DNA of 64,000 nucleotides from Linnemannia elongata (GCA_036320915.1 JAXBDG010000007.1:372001-436000); one strand, 5' to 3'. Positions 48,508 to 61,103 are shown, counted from the stretch's first letter. Notes: generated by a model not told the origin, from the letters alone. A program made the numbers and translations.

Positions 48508-50531
48508 TTACGCGGTGGCAGCGTCCCAGTCATGAGTGCGAGGATCAACAGTATCGCCCTTCCTGAACGTCTCTCCGTCCTCTCGCGCAACCTTATCAAT
48601 CCCCACATATCCATTCGCCAGCTCCTTCTCTCGCTGCGTCAACACATTCACCTTTGCGCCACTCAAGCAACTCTCTCCGAAATCCCATGACGCATCCATT
48701 GGCTCTAACTGCAAATCATCGCTGCTCTGGACCCCCTCATCCATCAACACCTGCATCATCGTCTCCTTGTCACGTGTATATCTCTCCCGGTGCTGCTGGT
48801 GCCCGCCTCCCGTCATCCAATAGTCAAACGTAAGGTACCGGTACACTTGCGAGTTCTTGTTGCGGTACAGCCCACCGTTCCACCAGAGCGGGTTTCCTTT
48901 ATGGTCTTCGTGCAGCTGTGCTCCACAGACGGCATTGGCATCATCCGGTCTCAGCTCTCCAATCACACCACCATAGTTGCGCATGAACGCATAGGGCTCC
49001 TGGACCATCTCAAATCCTGTCCAGAATGTCTCCTTGTCGCCATGGAAGACCTGATAGCTGATTAGATCACGCTCCCACTTGCCGTTCATCTTGCAGGTTC
49101 CCAACATGCCGAGGAAACGCGTCTTTTTGTTGATGAGGACGACGCCCGACTCTTGTTCGTGCGCGCTCAACAGGTTGAACATGCGAGATTTGGGCGGGAA
49201 GCTCGACATGATGGGGAGAATTGACTTGATCCAGTCTGGTCCTTTTGTCTGGTCAGGGAACAAGGTCCTGTCGAAAAAGAACAATGCGCCAGTTGCCATA
49301 TATCCTGGATCATCATACAACACCTCCGGATCCTATGTTCCAAAGAAGAAAAAAAAGGAGATACCAGTTAGCTCCATTCCATGAATGTGACAACCCGAAG
49401 AAAGACCTTCATGTGCGTTTATGTACTGTACCTGCAAGAAGTAGGCATCGGCATCGACAAACATGACCTCCTCAAAGCTGGAGGCAAGCATGGCAAAGGG
49501 CTTGATCGCCCATCCACCAAGCTGCATGTAGCCATTGTCCAAGATGTTGGCCACGTCAATAACCTCGATTCCTGCAGCCATATCCTTCAAGTACTGCTGA
49601 CGAGGCTTGGAGAGGTCCCCCTCGCCCATATGGAAGACTTGAATGGGCAGTTTGGACTTGAGTCGGTTTCTGATGGCCTGAATAGACGTCACCACAAACT
49701 CGAATTGGTTGTTGCCCGCACAAAAGACCAATCCTCTACCTTTGTAGGTTCCATGAAGCGAGAATGAAGTGCGACGACCATGATGCAACCAAGGGTAGAG
49801 GCGTCTCTCGAGACCCAAGAAGAAATCGACCTCAGCTCTTGTCTTTGACAATTCAATTAATTGGCGCTCGCGATCCCTATCGCTCCCCTTGAGGGATTGG
49901 TAGATGGGATAGACATGGTTCCAGAGAGCCTTGTAGATCCGCTCGGCGCGAGAGAGCTCGGCAAAGTTGAGTCGCTCGGGTTTGCCGGTGAGATCCTCGT
50001 CTTTGCGATATTCCTGACGAAGCATATCAGTCTTGAGGGTGTATCCCATGCTAGTGTCGAGCATGTCCGTGTCAGCTTTTGTCCAGGGTGGGATGGTGTG
50101 AGGGATGGCGACATCGTGAGTGAGGTGAAGCGACTCTGGGACCTAGAACACCACATATCAATCAATAATCATCAACGTTAATTTTTTTAAGTGAAACAGG
50201 TATTGTGCCCTCAGCCCAGTAGACCCGTTGCTGCCAGCATCAAGAGACGTTTTGTCGAATGATTGATAATATGTACCTTGAACGTGCTCAAAGGTACCCG
50301 CTCTTTGCTTCCTTCAACAGGGAAACGGGGGTGCTCCTGTTCTTGCTGATACTGCTCCTGCTGGTGCTGTTGTCTCGACTTGTAATCCCTCTCTGCTTCC
50401 TGTTGCTGTCTAAAGCTCCAGTAGTCTTTGTCGAACGACGGCCGGCCGCTGAGAGTGTAGGCTGTGATGACAAGGACGACAAAGACTGCAAGCATCAGCT
50501 TGACGAACGGTGACCTTGGTAGGGAGATCAT
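48508..50531 (-). CDS. MNN1-family alpha-1,3-mannosyltransferase (GT71-like), Golgi type II membrane protein
   Basis: There are three minus-strand exons (50531-50277, 50142-49432, 49332-48508), phase 0 throughout, giving 596 aa. Residues about 9-28 form a signal anchor (FVKLMLAVFVVLVITAYTLS), followed by a Gln-rich stem, the usual layout of Golgi glycosyltransferases. The catalytic part begins with KGRGLVFCAGNNQFEFVVTS and continues QVFHMGEGDL and NGYMQLGGWAIKPFAMLASS. It carries the DXD metal/nucleotide-sugar motif in EEVMFVDADAYFL, then GALFFFDRTLFP and ESGVVLINKK. These match the GT71 (MNN1/TTP1) family, which adds alpha-1,3-mannose to N- and O-glycans from GDP-mannose. All expected motifs are present. 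The exact linkage cannot be read from sequence. An upstream TTG would extend the frame, but ATG at 50531 fits the anchor best. Confidence 0.88.
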
Positions 50532-51292
50532 GCTGACGTTGTTTTTAAGCAAGAGCGTTTGCTCAGGATGTCAAAGTCTATGGTTTTTAGGAGAGGGAGA
50601 GGGGAATGAAAGGGATTTCGTTGTTGATTGTGGTGGATGAATATTTTAGCGAGGATGGCAATGAGCGGGGTAGTGTGAGAGATGTGCAGAGATGGAAAAA
50701 GGAAGATGGGAGCAAACGAAGGGAGGAAGAGATAGAAAAGGAAGGGGAAGAAAGAATGGGTGAAGAGGAAAAGGAGGGAGGGAGGGGAAAGGACAAGGAG
50801 GGAGAAGGGCGCCCTGGTTTGCTTCCAAAGTGGGAGAAAAAGAAAAGGTGGAAAGGGAAGAAAGGGAGGAAAGGGAAGAAAGGAGAGAAAAGAGTAAAAG
50901 GCAAGGTGTACAGACATCCTCAATCAAAATTCAATCGTTTCGTCAAATAACAGGAATCTCAAATGGACGCCACATTCATTTTCGCCGACAAAAAAGAACA
51001 AAAGGCAAACCCAGACCAGACCCTCTCTCCCCAATTGGCGGCGGGCTCAATTCCATTCTGCCCCTGATCGCATTTTTGTTTCCTTTCTTTTTGACTTTTA
51101 TTTGTCTTTGACAAAAGGAAATGGTTCATTCTAACATCAACAAACCTCCCCTCAACCCCCTTGCTTCACTGAATATCATTTTTCCTGTTTTTATTTATTC
51201 TTTCAAAAAAGAGCTATGATGATAGTTCATAAATCCTCTGTGCCGAGTCATTCATCCTAACAGAGCTGACAACAGTGTACGCTCTTCAGCTA
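50532..51292. promoter_or_regulatory. Upstream region of the MNN1-like gene
   Basis: 50600-50920 is strikingly AG-rich on the + strand, forming a long CT-rich leader on the sense strand of the mannosyltransferase gene. No gene is seen; the long frames are low-complexity reads of this tract. Confidence 0.5.
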
Positions 51293-52602
51293 CTAGTCAT
51301 CAGCAGGACGCTGCTTCTTCTTGGTCTCCTCTGCCTCGTCAACCTCCTTGCGCAACGCATCATAGTTGCGCTTCAGCTCTGCATGCTGTGCAATAAGGTT
51401 CTGCAGCTCAGCTTGGGCCAGGTTCTTGGCCACCAATGCCTGCTCGCGCTCAAACTTGATTGCCTCGACATTCTGGGCCTCCTCCATCAACTTGACCTGA
51501 GCCTCCTGAATCGTTTGGATATACTGAACAGCCTGACGGAGAATCGCTCCTTTGTTCTTGTCGCTGTTGGGGATCACGGCTGCCAGGTCGTTGATGCCAT
51601 GGTTGATGTTTTCTCTGCGACGACGCTCGACCTCCTTGTGGTTATCGCGGCGAATTCGATGCCATTCTTCAGATCCAGGAGCGGGCTTAGCGGGCGGTGG
51701 CACAGCACTAAGATCAGTGTTTGGGTCATAATAATAGTTGTATATGTGAGTCTTGGAAATTCAGGGGGGGGGGGGGATGAAGACGAGACAAAGAAAAGGA
51801 GACCACCAACGTAATCACATCATTTGATCACCGTATCGTTCCCTCACTACCTCTGTGAATATGAACAAGTGCATGTGAAAGGGCATTGTGGCAAGTATCC
51901 TCTCCTTATTACCTTGCTACAGACGTGAGGGGGACTGTGGCTAGTGTGCTGCTGTTGTTTGAATCCAATGCGTTGACATGGATAACATGTTTGTCTTCGA
52001 CGAGTGCCTCCTGCAATGACTGGGATTGTTCCTGCGCCTGTTGTGCCTGTGCTGCCTGTGCTGCCTGTGCGACTTGTGCCTGGACATGGGCCTGCACCTG
52101 GGCCTGCACCGCCTGAACCTGAGCATCCTGTTCAGCCTGTGCCTGTGCTTGTGCCAGCTGTGCCTGCTCCTGCTGATGTTGTTGTGCAATACGCTCGAGC
52201 TGCTCCTGATCAATTTGATGCTGTTCCTGAGGAGGAATGGAAGTTGCAACAGCAACTGGGAGTGCTGCTGGGAGCTCTGATGCGAGCACTGAGGTAAGTT
52301 CTGTGGAGAGGGTCACTGGAAGCTCTGCGGCGAGTGATGTGGGAAGTGCCGTTGCATCCTGCTGGGCAATGGCTGCTGTAAATGATGATCCGTCAACGAT
52401 CTCAGCATCCCGCTTTATCGTGTTTGACTATATTGTTTGTCCAGCCGGGGATTGAAGAACGTGGTGAGTATACCGAGTATCAATTGGTTCCCACGTTGAT
52501 GGATGCAGTGACTTGAACAAATATTATTCGAGCCAGTGTTCTTGGCTTGCTTACCAGGTTGTTGAGGACCTCTTGAACATGAATCTCGGAGGACGACGTC
52601 AT
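51293..52602 (-). CDS. bHLH transcription factor, CBF1-like
   Basis: There are three minus-strand exons (52602-52555, 52427-51913, 51707-51293), phases 0 and 2, giving 325 aa. The C-terminal exon holds a class-B basic helix-loop-helix: basic region DNHKEVERRRRENINHGIND, loop IPNSDKNKGAIL, helix 2 LRQAVQYIQTIQEAQ. A leucine-zipper-like coiled coil follows (FEREQALVAKNLAQAELQNL). The H-E-R residues of the basic region (KEVERRR) that read CACGTG are present. The layout and the HKEVERRRRENIN signature are closest to Cbf1/USF types. Upstream is a Gln/Ala-rich segment (AQAQAEQDAQVQAVQAQVQA) likely serving activation or oligomerisation. Yeast Cbf1 acts at centromeres and at sulfur-metabolism promoters. 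Here the gene is divergent from a sulfite oxidase gene. Confidence 0.82.
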
Positions 52603-53301
52603 GGCTGCCTGTGTATTAGAGGTGAGTGGTCTACAACGACAACAAGGAGATATGTCAACAGCTATTGTCTCTTCAAAAATGATGGTTGGGTGGTAATGAC
52701 CGAGAAGCTAGTCAACAGCGCCCCATCAGCGAGGTGCGTCCATTGTTGTTGTGATTGTGGATGGGTATCGTTGAATTCAGTCCGTAACCAAGTGATGGTT
52801 CATTGACATGTCGAGTGTCGATGTCGATGGCTGATGTTCTTGCTGGAGACAAAGACGAGCTCGCCGTTTTTTTGATGGCGTTGGGATACTTACTAGGGTC
52901 ACGTTTAGGTAGGTGGAGGTGGTGCAAGTGCAAAGGAGAAGACACAAAGGGTCAGACAAACCGACAAAAGAGAGGATGGCCCGCTTTTTCGGCGTCACCT
53001 GATGGACTGGTATTCTTCTGATCGCATGTACTTCGTCTCTCCCATTCGTGAAAAATAGCCGCGTTCCAGCACATATGAGACATAGATGGGTGATTTTCAG
53101 CCGTAATGTCTTTGGCCTCTTGTCCGCCTTTGTCTGTGCGGCATGGGTTTTTTTCCACTTCTCACAAATATAAAAGGGCTACGCCCTGACTCCGTTTCTT
53201 CCCCGCAACCACTTACACACACTCTCCCTCATTTTTCCTTCTTTACTACTACTACCTTAACTACCATTACTACCTCAAGTACCACTACTCTTCTTCCAAA
53301 G
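52603..53301. promoter_or_regulatory. Divergent promoter, CBF1-like / sulfite oxidase
   Basis: About 700 nt lie between divergent start codons. A GTCACGTT sequence at 52898-52905 is one base off a Cbf1-type RTCACRTG site. No perfect CACGTG is seen in this interval. A TATA-like element lies at 53169. No independent gene is supported. Confidence 0.45.
53169..53176 (+). promoter_or_regulatory. TATA box candidate for sulfite oxidase gene
   Basis: TATAAAAG lies about 126 nt before the ATG at 53302, and a CT-rich leader separates it from the start codon. It is the best TATA-like match that I noticed next to any gene in the window. Confidence 0.55.
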
Positions 53302-54955
53302 ATGGACTTTCAACACAGCCACAGCGACAACCCTCGTACCTCAGCCATCCATCCTCCAGAAAAACACCGCATCCACGAATCCAAGCTGGATTACTCCAAC
53401 GAACCCACACCCACCCGCCTTCTCTCTAACTATATCGTCCATTGCCACACGCCTTTCAACGCCGAACCCCAGCTCCCCCTCCTCGTCAACTCGGGCCAGA
53501 TCACCCCCGCCGACGTCTTTTTCAAACGCAACCACGGTCCGATTCCCGATATTGCGCTCGACGATCACAAAATCTTCATCGGTGTCCAGCAGAATCCTCA
53601 GTATTACTTCAATGCCGAATCACCCGCGGTCGAATGGAAACAACTGTCCATGCACGACATTATGTCCAAGTGGCCCAAGACGACCATCACGGCCTCTCTC
53701 CAGTGTGCCGGCAACAGACGTGATGGTCTTGCGGCGGTCAAGGAGGTCAAGGGTGTCATTTGGGGTGCAGGCACCACCTCGACTGCTGTCTGGTCCGGTC
53801 CTCGACTCTGTGATGTTTTGAGGGATGTTGCGGGAGTCTCGTCGGATATGTTGCATGAGATGATTCGGGATTTCCATGTCTCCTTTGAGGCCGATGACCA
53901 TGTCCATGAGGATGTCTGCTATGGGTCTTCCATCCCTCTTCGCAAAGCTATGTACGTTTTTTTTTACACACAATCGCTTCATAATTAGCCGCATTGTTCT
54001 CATCTTGCCTCTTGTTTGTGTCACAATTATCCAACAACATTGTTTGTTTATTTCAAACCTTTTAACAGGGATCCTGCAGGGGATGTCATTCTCGCTTACG
54101 AGATGAATGGAAAGGCATTGTCGCGCGACCACGGGTTTCCTCTTCGAGTCATCGTCCCTGGCTTTATCGGCGCACGCTCCGTCAAGTATCTCCAAAAGAT
54201 CCTGATCCAACCTCAGGAGTCCATGTCGTTTTTCCAGCGACACGACTACAAGATCTTGCCGCCTTGGGTCAATCACGACAACGTTGACCAGTCCTGGGAC
54301 ACGGCTGCATCTCTGACCGAGATGAACATTCAGTGTGTTATCTGTACTCCTACCGAGCAGGAAGTTGTCGCTTCCTCGAAGCCTGTCACCATCAAGGGAT
54401 ATGCCATCGCTGGTAGCGTTTTGTTTTTCTTGTTCCCGCCCAAACGAAAAATAAGGAGATGATCTTGAGAGAAGGGTGTATGAAATACCATTGGCTAATT
54501 CAGATCTTGCTTACTCTCTCTTAACTTGCATTACCTACAACAGGAGGCGGAAGGGCAGTCTATAGAGTCGAGATTTCGACGGACGGCGGACATACATGGG
54601 AACCCGTCGACAAAATAGAGCAAAAGCCCGACAAGAAGAGTGGCATGTATTGGGCCTGGGCTCTCTGGGAAAAGACCGTGCCCCGGATGAACAAGTCTAC
54701 CGAGATCATCGCCCGTGCTTGTAGGTTCTGCTTCTCTTTCTGTTCGTTTGTTCTGTTTTGTAAGTATTTTTGAATCCATGTGTGCTTCACTGTATCTCTG
54801 ACATCTTTTTATGTTCTCTATATGTGTGGGGGATGCAATTAGACGATTCGAGCGGAAATGTGCAGCCAGAGTTCCCTATCTGGAACTACCGTGGGGTCAT
54901 GAACAATGCATGGTCCAGAGTCCACACCCTCCCTACCCTCCAGCACCACATGTAA
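53302..54955 (+). CDS. Sulfite oxidase (molybdopterin type, no heme domain)
   Basis: There are four exons (53302-53951, 54069-54412, 54544-54720, 54843-54955), in phase, giving 427 aa. The Moco-binding domain begins around DVFFKRNHGPIPDI and includes the signature TASLQCAGNRR. Its Cys is the molybdenum ligand in this family. RDHGFPLRVIVPGFIGARSV follows. The C-terminal Mo-co dimerisation domain shows GGGRAVYRVEISTDGGHTWE and WNYRGVMNNAWSRV. The enzyme oxidises sulfite to sulfate. There is no cytochrome b5 domain and no obvious mitochondrial presequence, so the layout resembles plant-type enzymes that use oxygen as acceptor. The C-terminus (TLQHHM) is not a peroxisomal SKL-type signal. An in-frame ATG at 53143 lies upstream of the TATA-like element and reads low-complexity leader, so I start at 53302. 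It converges with the HMG-like gene, 98 nt away. Confidence 0.92.
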
Positions 54956-55053
54956 TCCACACACACACACACATTCTTACTCTTTGTACCTAGCCCTCCA
55001 CCATCCGCCATTCAAACACCAATAAACAATTGCTCTATAGATTCAATCAAGTT

Positions 55054-57632
55054 TTATCCTCTGTGAAAAACAGCCGTGGCTATTCGCTTGTTACTACAAT
55101 TACTATGGACAACCCCCGTAGTCGCTTTCAAACCCTCCTGCGTAATGCGTTTTCGTGCCCCCTCCGAGAACGCCTTCTCGTACGCCAGCTCGTTCTCCAT
55201 CCAAATCGCCTTCATCTCCTCCACATCCAACACCACTCTTTCATTCTCACCATTCTCATTATCATAATCGGTATAGTACTCGCGGTGCCACTTGAACAAA
55301 TCGCTCTCCGGATACAACAACTCAAAGTCCTTCCAATTAAACGAATCCTCCAACCTCAGCATCCTCCTCTTACCACCTTCCTCCTCGCTTGACCCGTAAC
55401 CGTAGCTGTGGGAAAGGAGTGGAAACTCGATGAGACGTTCGATCTCGGTCTGGCGTAACTTTAGATAATCTGAGGCTTGACGGAAGAGGGAGCGCATTCG
55501 ACAGTTGGCACAGCCGGTGGAGCGCGGGGAGCAGGTTGGGAGACAGGGACTAGACCAGATCTTTCCACAGCTGACAGAAACTTTTGTTTGTGCTTGACGA
55601 GTTCGGTGGCGGGTGGGAGGAGGGTATAGTGTGGTTGATGTATTTGTTGTTGCCTCGCTTGGAGAGGGGGGTATCGGGATTGGATGGAGGTAGTTGGAGG
55701 GAGGTGGAGAGACAAGTGGGGTCGTTGTTGGCGTTGTTTTATGTCGGAGTAAGGCGTGGGGAAATTGATATAGGGCGAAGAAGGGGTTAAGGTTGAATCA
55801 TCATCGTCACTTTTGCTCCTGGTGATCTTGTGGCTGTTGTCAAGGCCAAGGCGTGTCGCTGCTGGTGTTGCCGTGGAGGCGATTGATGTCATTGAGCATG
55901 ATGACGAAGTGGAGGAAGAGGCGTCGGAAGAACCATCTGTGGAAGAAGCGGATAATTGTTTGGCGTGGAGGTAGGTGTGGATGTGGGAGACAAAGCCACG
56001 GAACATGAAGAAGGCGTTCCGGGGACGATAGTGAGCACAGTCAGTGATTTTTTTGATCATTGGCTTGCGTCCTGATTTTCCTTTTGTTTTGTACTTTTTT
56101 CCGTTTAGTGCTGTTGGTGTTGCCGCAGATGTATCTGTTGGTGGTAATTGTGATGGTAAGGAGGATGTTGAAATGGATTGATCGTGTTGGCATTGCGAGG
56201 CGTCAAAGAGGTTGATGTGCATCGGAGTTGTAGATACTGCCCCATTCATTTCTGCTGTCTTTTGCAACTTGAGAAACTCGCCTTCTTTCACATCGTCGCC
56301 ACCCTCGAACCCATCCTCGTCATCGCCATCACTCATCCCCGAGGTTTGGCGTTTTTTGGGTTCTTGCGGATACCGGGATCGGGCATAGGGCGAGGACTGA
56401 CGGACTGCATTGGCTGAGCCGATAGGAGGAGAGGTTCGTCGGAACAGAGTAGCAGATGCGGATTGTCTTCTCGACGCGAGCTTCTTGGTGATAATGCTGC
56501 CGTCCAACACGAACGCTGTCGGTGAGTAACTCTGACAGATAATTGCATCTTGCGCAGGAGTGCTCTGAGAGACGACAGCTGGAAGTACAATAGCCGGAAC
56601 TGAATGAGGTAGAGGTGCTTGAGAGGGTGGAGGTGCAGGCTGAACTGATGGGAAAGTAGACCACAACAGCGGTAAGTTTCCTGGCGCTGTTTCAGTGAAA
56701 TGAGGGAAAGTGGGAGGTGTATCCATCTGTGGTAAAAACAGGTTGCTGGCATTGGCCATTGTCCGAAAGGGGTTAACGGAATTACTCGAGCTTGCTGGGG
56801 TTGGAACCGGCTGGGGCAGCGGCGGCACATGTGGACATGGGTTGAGGTAAGAGACCATATTTGCAGGTGTGGAGGATGTTGCTGCAGGTGTGGAGGATGT
56901 TGCTGCAGGTGTGGAGGATGTTGCTGCAGTTGTTGTAGTTGTTACTGGTAGTGGAGTATTTGAATAATCGAGGTCGTCCATGACGTTATTGCTGCTGTCG
57001 TTGCGGGTATGGCTGTCGCTGTTGCCTGGGAAAAGTAGATTAGGCTGAAACTGAAAGTCGAGGAGAGGTGCTGTTGTGGTAGACGTCGTCGCGACAGCAG
57101 TAGTAGGGTTGAAAGGCACATCCAAGAACGACAGGTCCTGCATATCAAAATCTTCAAAAGTTACATCAGAAGTCGGCCAGGTCAGACCCAGAGCATCTTC
57201 GTACAACGAATACGACGAAAATGAAGGCACCGATGGCAGTTGGGAAGTCAACGGCAGTTGGAGGGCCTGTAAAGCGACAGGGGCAGGTGAGAGACCTTGG
57301 GTCAAAGACAAAGGTATAGTCATGTCGTAAGAGTCCGTCAGCGTGAGGCCTGAAAAGACGGTAGCCAGAGAGGACTTTTCTTGAAATAATAGCTGGACAC
57401 CTTCGGTGGTTTTGTTGAGAGTGTCTGAAAATGATACATATGCTGTAGGCTGAGATAGGCACCCTTGATCAAAATCGAAGGGTGGTGGGTTGATGGCTGA
57501 GGTGGGTGAGGCTGCGAGGGAGAGGTTGAGGTATTGTTCGAATGGGTCTAAGGTCGCGTTCGGCTGCGTGTCGAAAACAGAGTCGAAGATGCGGGAAAAG
57601 TCCATGTAGTTGGTGTTGATGTTGGTGTTCAT
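55054..57632 (-). CDS. HMG-box-like DNA-binding protein, divergent; last junction unresolved
   Basis: A long minus-strand frame runs from ATG at 57632 to 55461. A second frame takes over by 55497 and ends at 55054. The join (intron or frameshift, between about 55500 and 56050) is unresolved. The N-terminal 480 residues are Ser/Thr/Pro-rich with a 24-bp minisatellite. Then a basic patch (KTKGKSGRKPMIKKI) leads to DCAHYRPRNAFFMFRGFVSH, which has the RPxNAFxxFR start of HMG box helix 1. In the second frame, RSLFRQASDYLKLRQTEIER resembles the third HMG helix, and an acidic C-terminus follows. About 170 low-complexity residues separate the two. MATA-type HMG factors of fungi bind AACAAT-like DNA and control mating. 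That link is tentative here. The gene is divergent from MED1. Confidence 0.5.
56862..56930. repeat. 24-bp coding minisatellite, three copies
   Basis: The unit GCAGGTGTGGAGGATGTTGC occurs three times at a 24-bp period, encoding ATSSTPA-type octapeptides on the minus strand within the HMG-like gene. Confidence 0.85.
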
Positions 57633-58156
57633 AATAAGAAGTAATGGTGGATGTGAAAAGGTCGTCTGAGTGGGGAGTAAGAAATGAGAAGCGAAAAGAA
57701 GTGATGTTTAAAAGGGTGTCGACAATGCCTGTGGATAACTTTGTTGTTCATTTTCCTGTCTTTCACTTCTCTTTCAGGATTCATTTCCCTAGAAATGCAT
57801 AATAGGCCCGGACTAGCAGCGAGGAGACTCTTTGTTTAGGGTCAATGGGAGAACAGACCCACTGTTTTTCCAAAGATTGTTTTTTTGTGCTTATTTGATG
57901 AAAGAACTTTTCGACTTTCAGGGTCTTTTCTCCCAGAAGTTGAAGAAGAGGAAAGCAGCAGACGACCTGAAAGAGTGTGTTCAAAGCGTTGATCAAACGC
58001 GACTTATCGACCAGCCCGCCGTGACTGCGTATTGCACTTTGTGTCTGTTGTCCCTGAACTCGACCTCGCGTTTAAGAATCACAGCGTGCTCGCACCCTCT
58101 CTTGTCTTTGTCCTTGTCTCCTCGCCCTTTGTTCCTTTTCTCGAATCAATCGGCAA
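57633..58156. promoter_or_regulatory. Divergent promoter, HMG-like / MED1
   Basis: 524 nt lie between divergent start codons. CT-rich sequence at 58060-58140 leads into the MED1 ATG. No gene or clear TATA box is seen. Confidence 0.45.
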
Positions 58157-61103
58157 ATGCCAAACCCATCAAACGCCACCACCGTGCAGGAACACCTCCG
58201 GGATCTCCACACCCTCGTCGAAGACTCACTCAAGCAATGGAATCTCTCCACCAACACCGCCGCTGCAACCGCACTTGTCGGACAAGCACATCCCAATCGT
58301 CTCTCCCATGGTTCGTTCCTCCTCCTTGCATTTCACTGCTAGGCGCAAGCAAGATGTAGGAATAAGGGCATGCAAAAGCCAGTAAAGTAGGCAATGCGAA
58401 TCCAGTACTCATCAACCATCTCCTGTTCCGCCGATTAGAATTGCATCCACTGGGACCTGTGCAGGTGGGCATGCTTCAAAAGGATTTCAAGGAAAAGATC
58501 GCCGCGATTCGTGCCATCTGCCTGTCGTTTGCTCAGGGACCGTTGCACCAGTCTATCAGTGTCGGCGATGCTTCAAGTACTTCTGCCTTTAAGAAGTATT
58601 CGACTCTCTTGAAGGTATGCTGTTTATCATCCTTTCTGGAATAATCATGGATCGCGCGTGTTTGTTACCGAAGCGGCTTGCTGGATCAAAACGAACGTTA
58701 TTAAAAGTGGGGTACTATTTTTTTTTTTATTTCTGATTGTAGGAAGAGACACAGTTGGAAGAGGCGTTGTCATCAGTGAAGGCGAGCATGACACAGTGTC
58801 AGAACACTTTACGGGCGGCTTCTCAGGATGGCGGTATCAAGAAGGATCATTTGCTCGGCAGTATCAAGGAAATGGCTACAGGACTCGGGTACGCTCTTTT
58901 CACAACAAGAGTAGTCTCGTCCATATTATCGATTTTGGCTGAGTACTCATACTAGAAGCATCGTTTTTGTAATTTACCGTTAGACTGGAGTGCTATCTGG
59001 ATACAGGATCGCGGCCATATAGTCCTCTGCCAGTATCTATTCTGACCATTGGAGGAATCGTCATTGTTGTCGATGTAAGGAATCGGATCTGTTTGCATAG
59101 TGAGAAGCCATGTCTGTATCATAGGAAGAACGCCGTGTTGACTAACATATTTTCATGTGAATGATTAGATCGAGGTGGAGAGCACGGGTGCTATATTGAG
59201 AGTCAAGGTCTCTTTCTTCCCAGAGATTCATCAGGACGAGAGGGTCGATCGACTGTTGGCCAGCAACCTTCGATGCAAGTGTGGAAAGTTACTGCAGACA
59301 GAAGATAAGTCCGCCACAGCAAACCTCTTGCATCTTCCCGACTGCAGTCGCGATTTTGACGCATTCTCAAAGAACCTCAAGGCCCTTGCTATCTTGGACA
59401 ACTTTCAAAAGAAGTACCCTGTCGACTTTTTCCATAACATGCGTGCCATGGATCTGGACCTCAAAGAGCTTTTCAGACGGGAAATGTAAGCACTCCTTGA
59501 ATGGTCTGTCCTATGCCTGGTTTTCATGATTTGTTGCTTTTGGTAGACCATTGCACTAATGCCCAGTTTTTTCTGGCATCTAGGTTGCTGACAAATAATG
59601 ATATCGAGAGGGTATTCAAGCATGGACACGGTATTCCAATGACGCACGCGGTGCTTCCAGGACCATCGGTCGCATACTGGGCACCCAAGTCAGAACTACT
59701 GGACGTTTCATGGAGTGCATTAGCAACGGCGATTGAGCAAGGAGCCAACGAGAAGGTCAAAATTCCGTTCCACAGGATCAGCATTACAATGGAGGAGTCG
59801 ACAGCCTCGGCCTCTGGATATCTGCCAGCAGATAGGGCAGGATTTTTGCTGTCAGAGGAAGAGACACAAACGCTAAGCGGTCTGTCTTATGGCAGTATCA
59901 TGAACGATCAAGGCAGTGTGGGCGCATCAACGATTCTTCAACAGCCGTTGAGGTGGGTTGTGCCAACCTCAGACTCAACAATCGAAGCGACCTATGTGGC
60001 GGTACTTCATCCACCTGTCGTCGTTTCGGAGGATTTGGCCAAGCAACTGGCGGCTCTTTCGAACCAGGCTGGATTCAACACTACTATGGGCATGAACCGG
60101 GACCAAGGCTACCTCTCACTTCAAGAATTGCTGGTATGTTCACATGACGTGTCGCGAGAAATGTTGTGCAGTTGTCCTACGCACTGAAAGTCGATGTACT
60201 GATGTCTTAATTGTCAATAGGTGAATCGAGCAATTGAACAAACACAGTGGGAGATTGTTTTGGATCAAGGACCCAATGCGGTCCGCCAGCTCTTTTCATT
60301 TGACAGGACTAAATGCGAAGCACGTTTATTGCACAGGATCCCATTCACCCATATCTCCCAAGTTTACATGTGCACAAAGGTAAACCTCTCTTGGATCATT
60401 CAGGAACCAACTTGCTTCTAAGGCGTGTTTTTATCGTTACTGAAGGTCGATATGCTAACAACTTCATGAACTTTTGTAGCTTCTCCGTCAGCAAATGGTA
60501 TTCAACGCGCTGTTCCAGAGCTGTTTTAAGGAAACATCATCACCAGAGGAAATCAAGAAGCGACTTGCTGCAGCACAGACAGGAAACGGTGAAGACAATG
60601 ACGACAGCAATGACATTGTGGACACGACGCCCGAGGTGGCGATTATTATTCAGACACCACAACCTCCAAATGTAATCTTGGCCTCGTTTGTCAACCCGTT
60701 CACGGAAACCTCGATGAGGATCGAGATTGTGATTGACCCAGTGACGGCTTCTCCTACTGTGCGACTCGACACAGGAATGAGTCACGCCTCGCCGATGATG
60801 GGATTCCAAACCGGCGGAGAATTCCAGTATATGCAGCAGCAGCAACAACAACAGGACCAGTACATGCAACACAGTCAACAGCAACAGCAGCATGATGTGT
60901 TTGTGGTGGATAGCGTCAAGTTGACGCAGGTGCTGTTGCTGTGTGACAGTATCCCGATCTTGGTCCGGTGGATCTTGAAGCGGTCGTTTGTGTGGATGAA
61001 AGAACGGCATCAGTTGATGGGCAGGAGAGGCTCTATACAGAGTGGACGGCGGCCTTCGTCTCTTACTGAAGATGGTGGGATCTTGAAGCGTCCTCGTGTG
61101 TAA
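58157..61103 (+). CDS. MED1: Mediator complex subunit 1 (MED1)
   Basis: There are eight exons (58157-58310, 58439-58614, 58743-58888, 58984-59074, 59169-59485, 59584-60133, 60221-60379, 60480-61103), in phase, giving 738 aa. The Med1 domain runs through nearly the whole protein: ECYLDTGSRPYSPLPVSILT, VSFFPEIHQDERVDRLLASN, DFDAFSKNLKALAILDNF and RVFKHGHGIPMTHAVLPGPS. LLRQQMVFNALFQSCFKET aligns with the LIRHQVAYNTLIGSC segment of human MED1, and LLLCDSIPILVRWILKRS closes the domain. A Gln-rich insertion (residues near 650) is low-complexity. MED1 sits in the Mediator middle module and links activators to RNA polymerase II in the nucleus. The metazoan nuclear-receptor LXXLL tail is absent, as in other fungi. 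The exon 1 donor (GTTCGT) is slightly weak. Confidence 0.86.

Noticed and set aside
53143..53301. Earlier ATG for sulfite oxidase
   Set aside because: It lies before the TATA-like element and reads Thr/Ser low-complexity leader; the conserved part starts after 53302.
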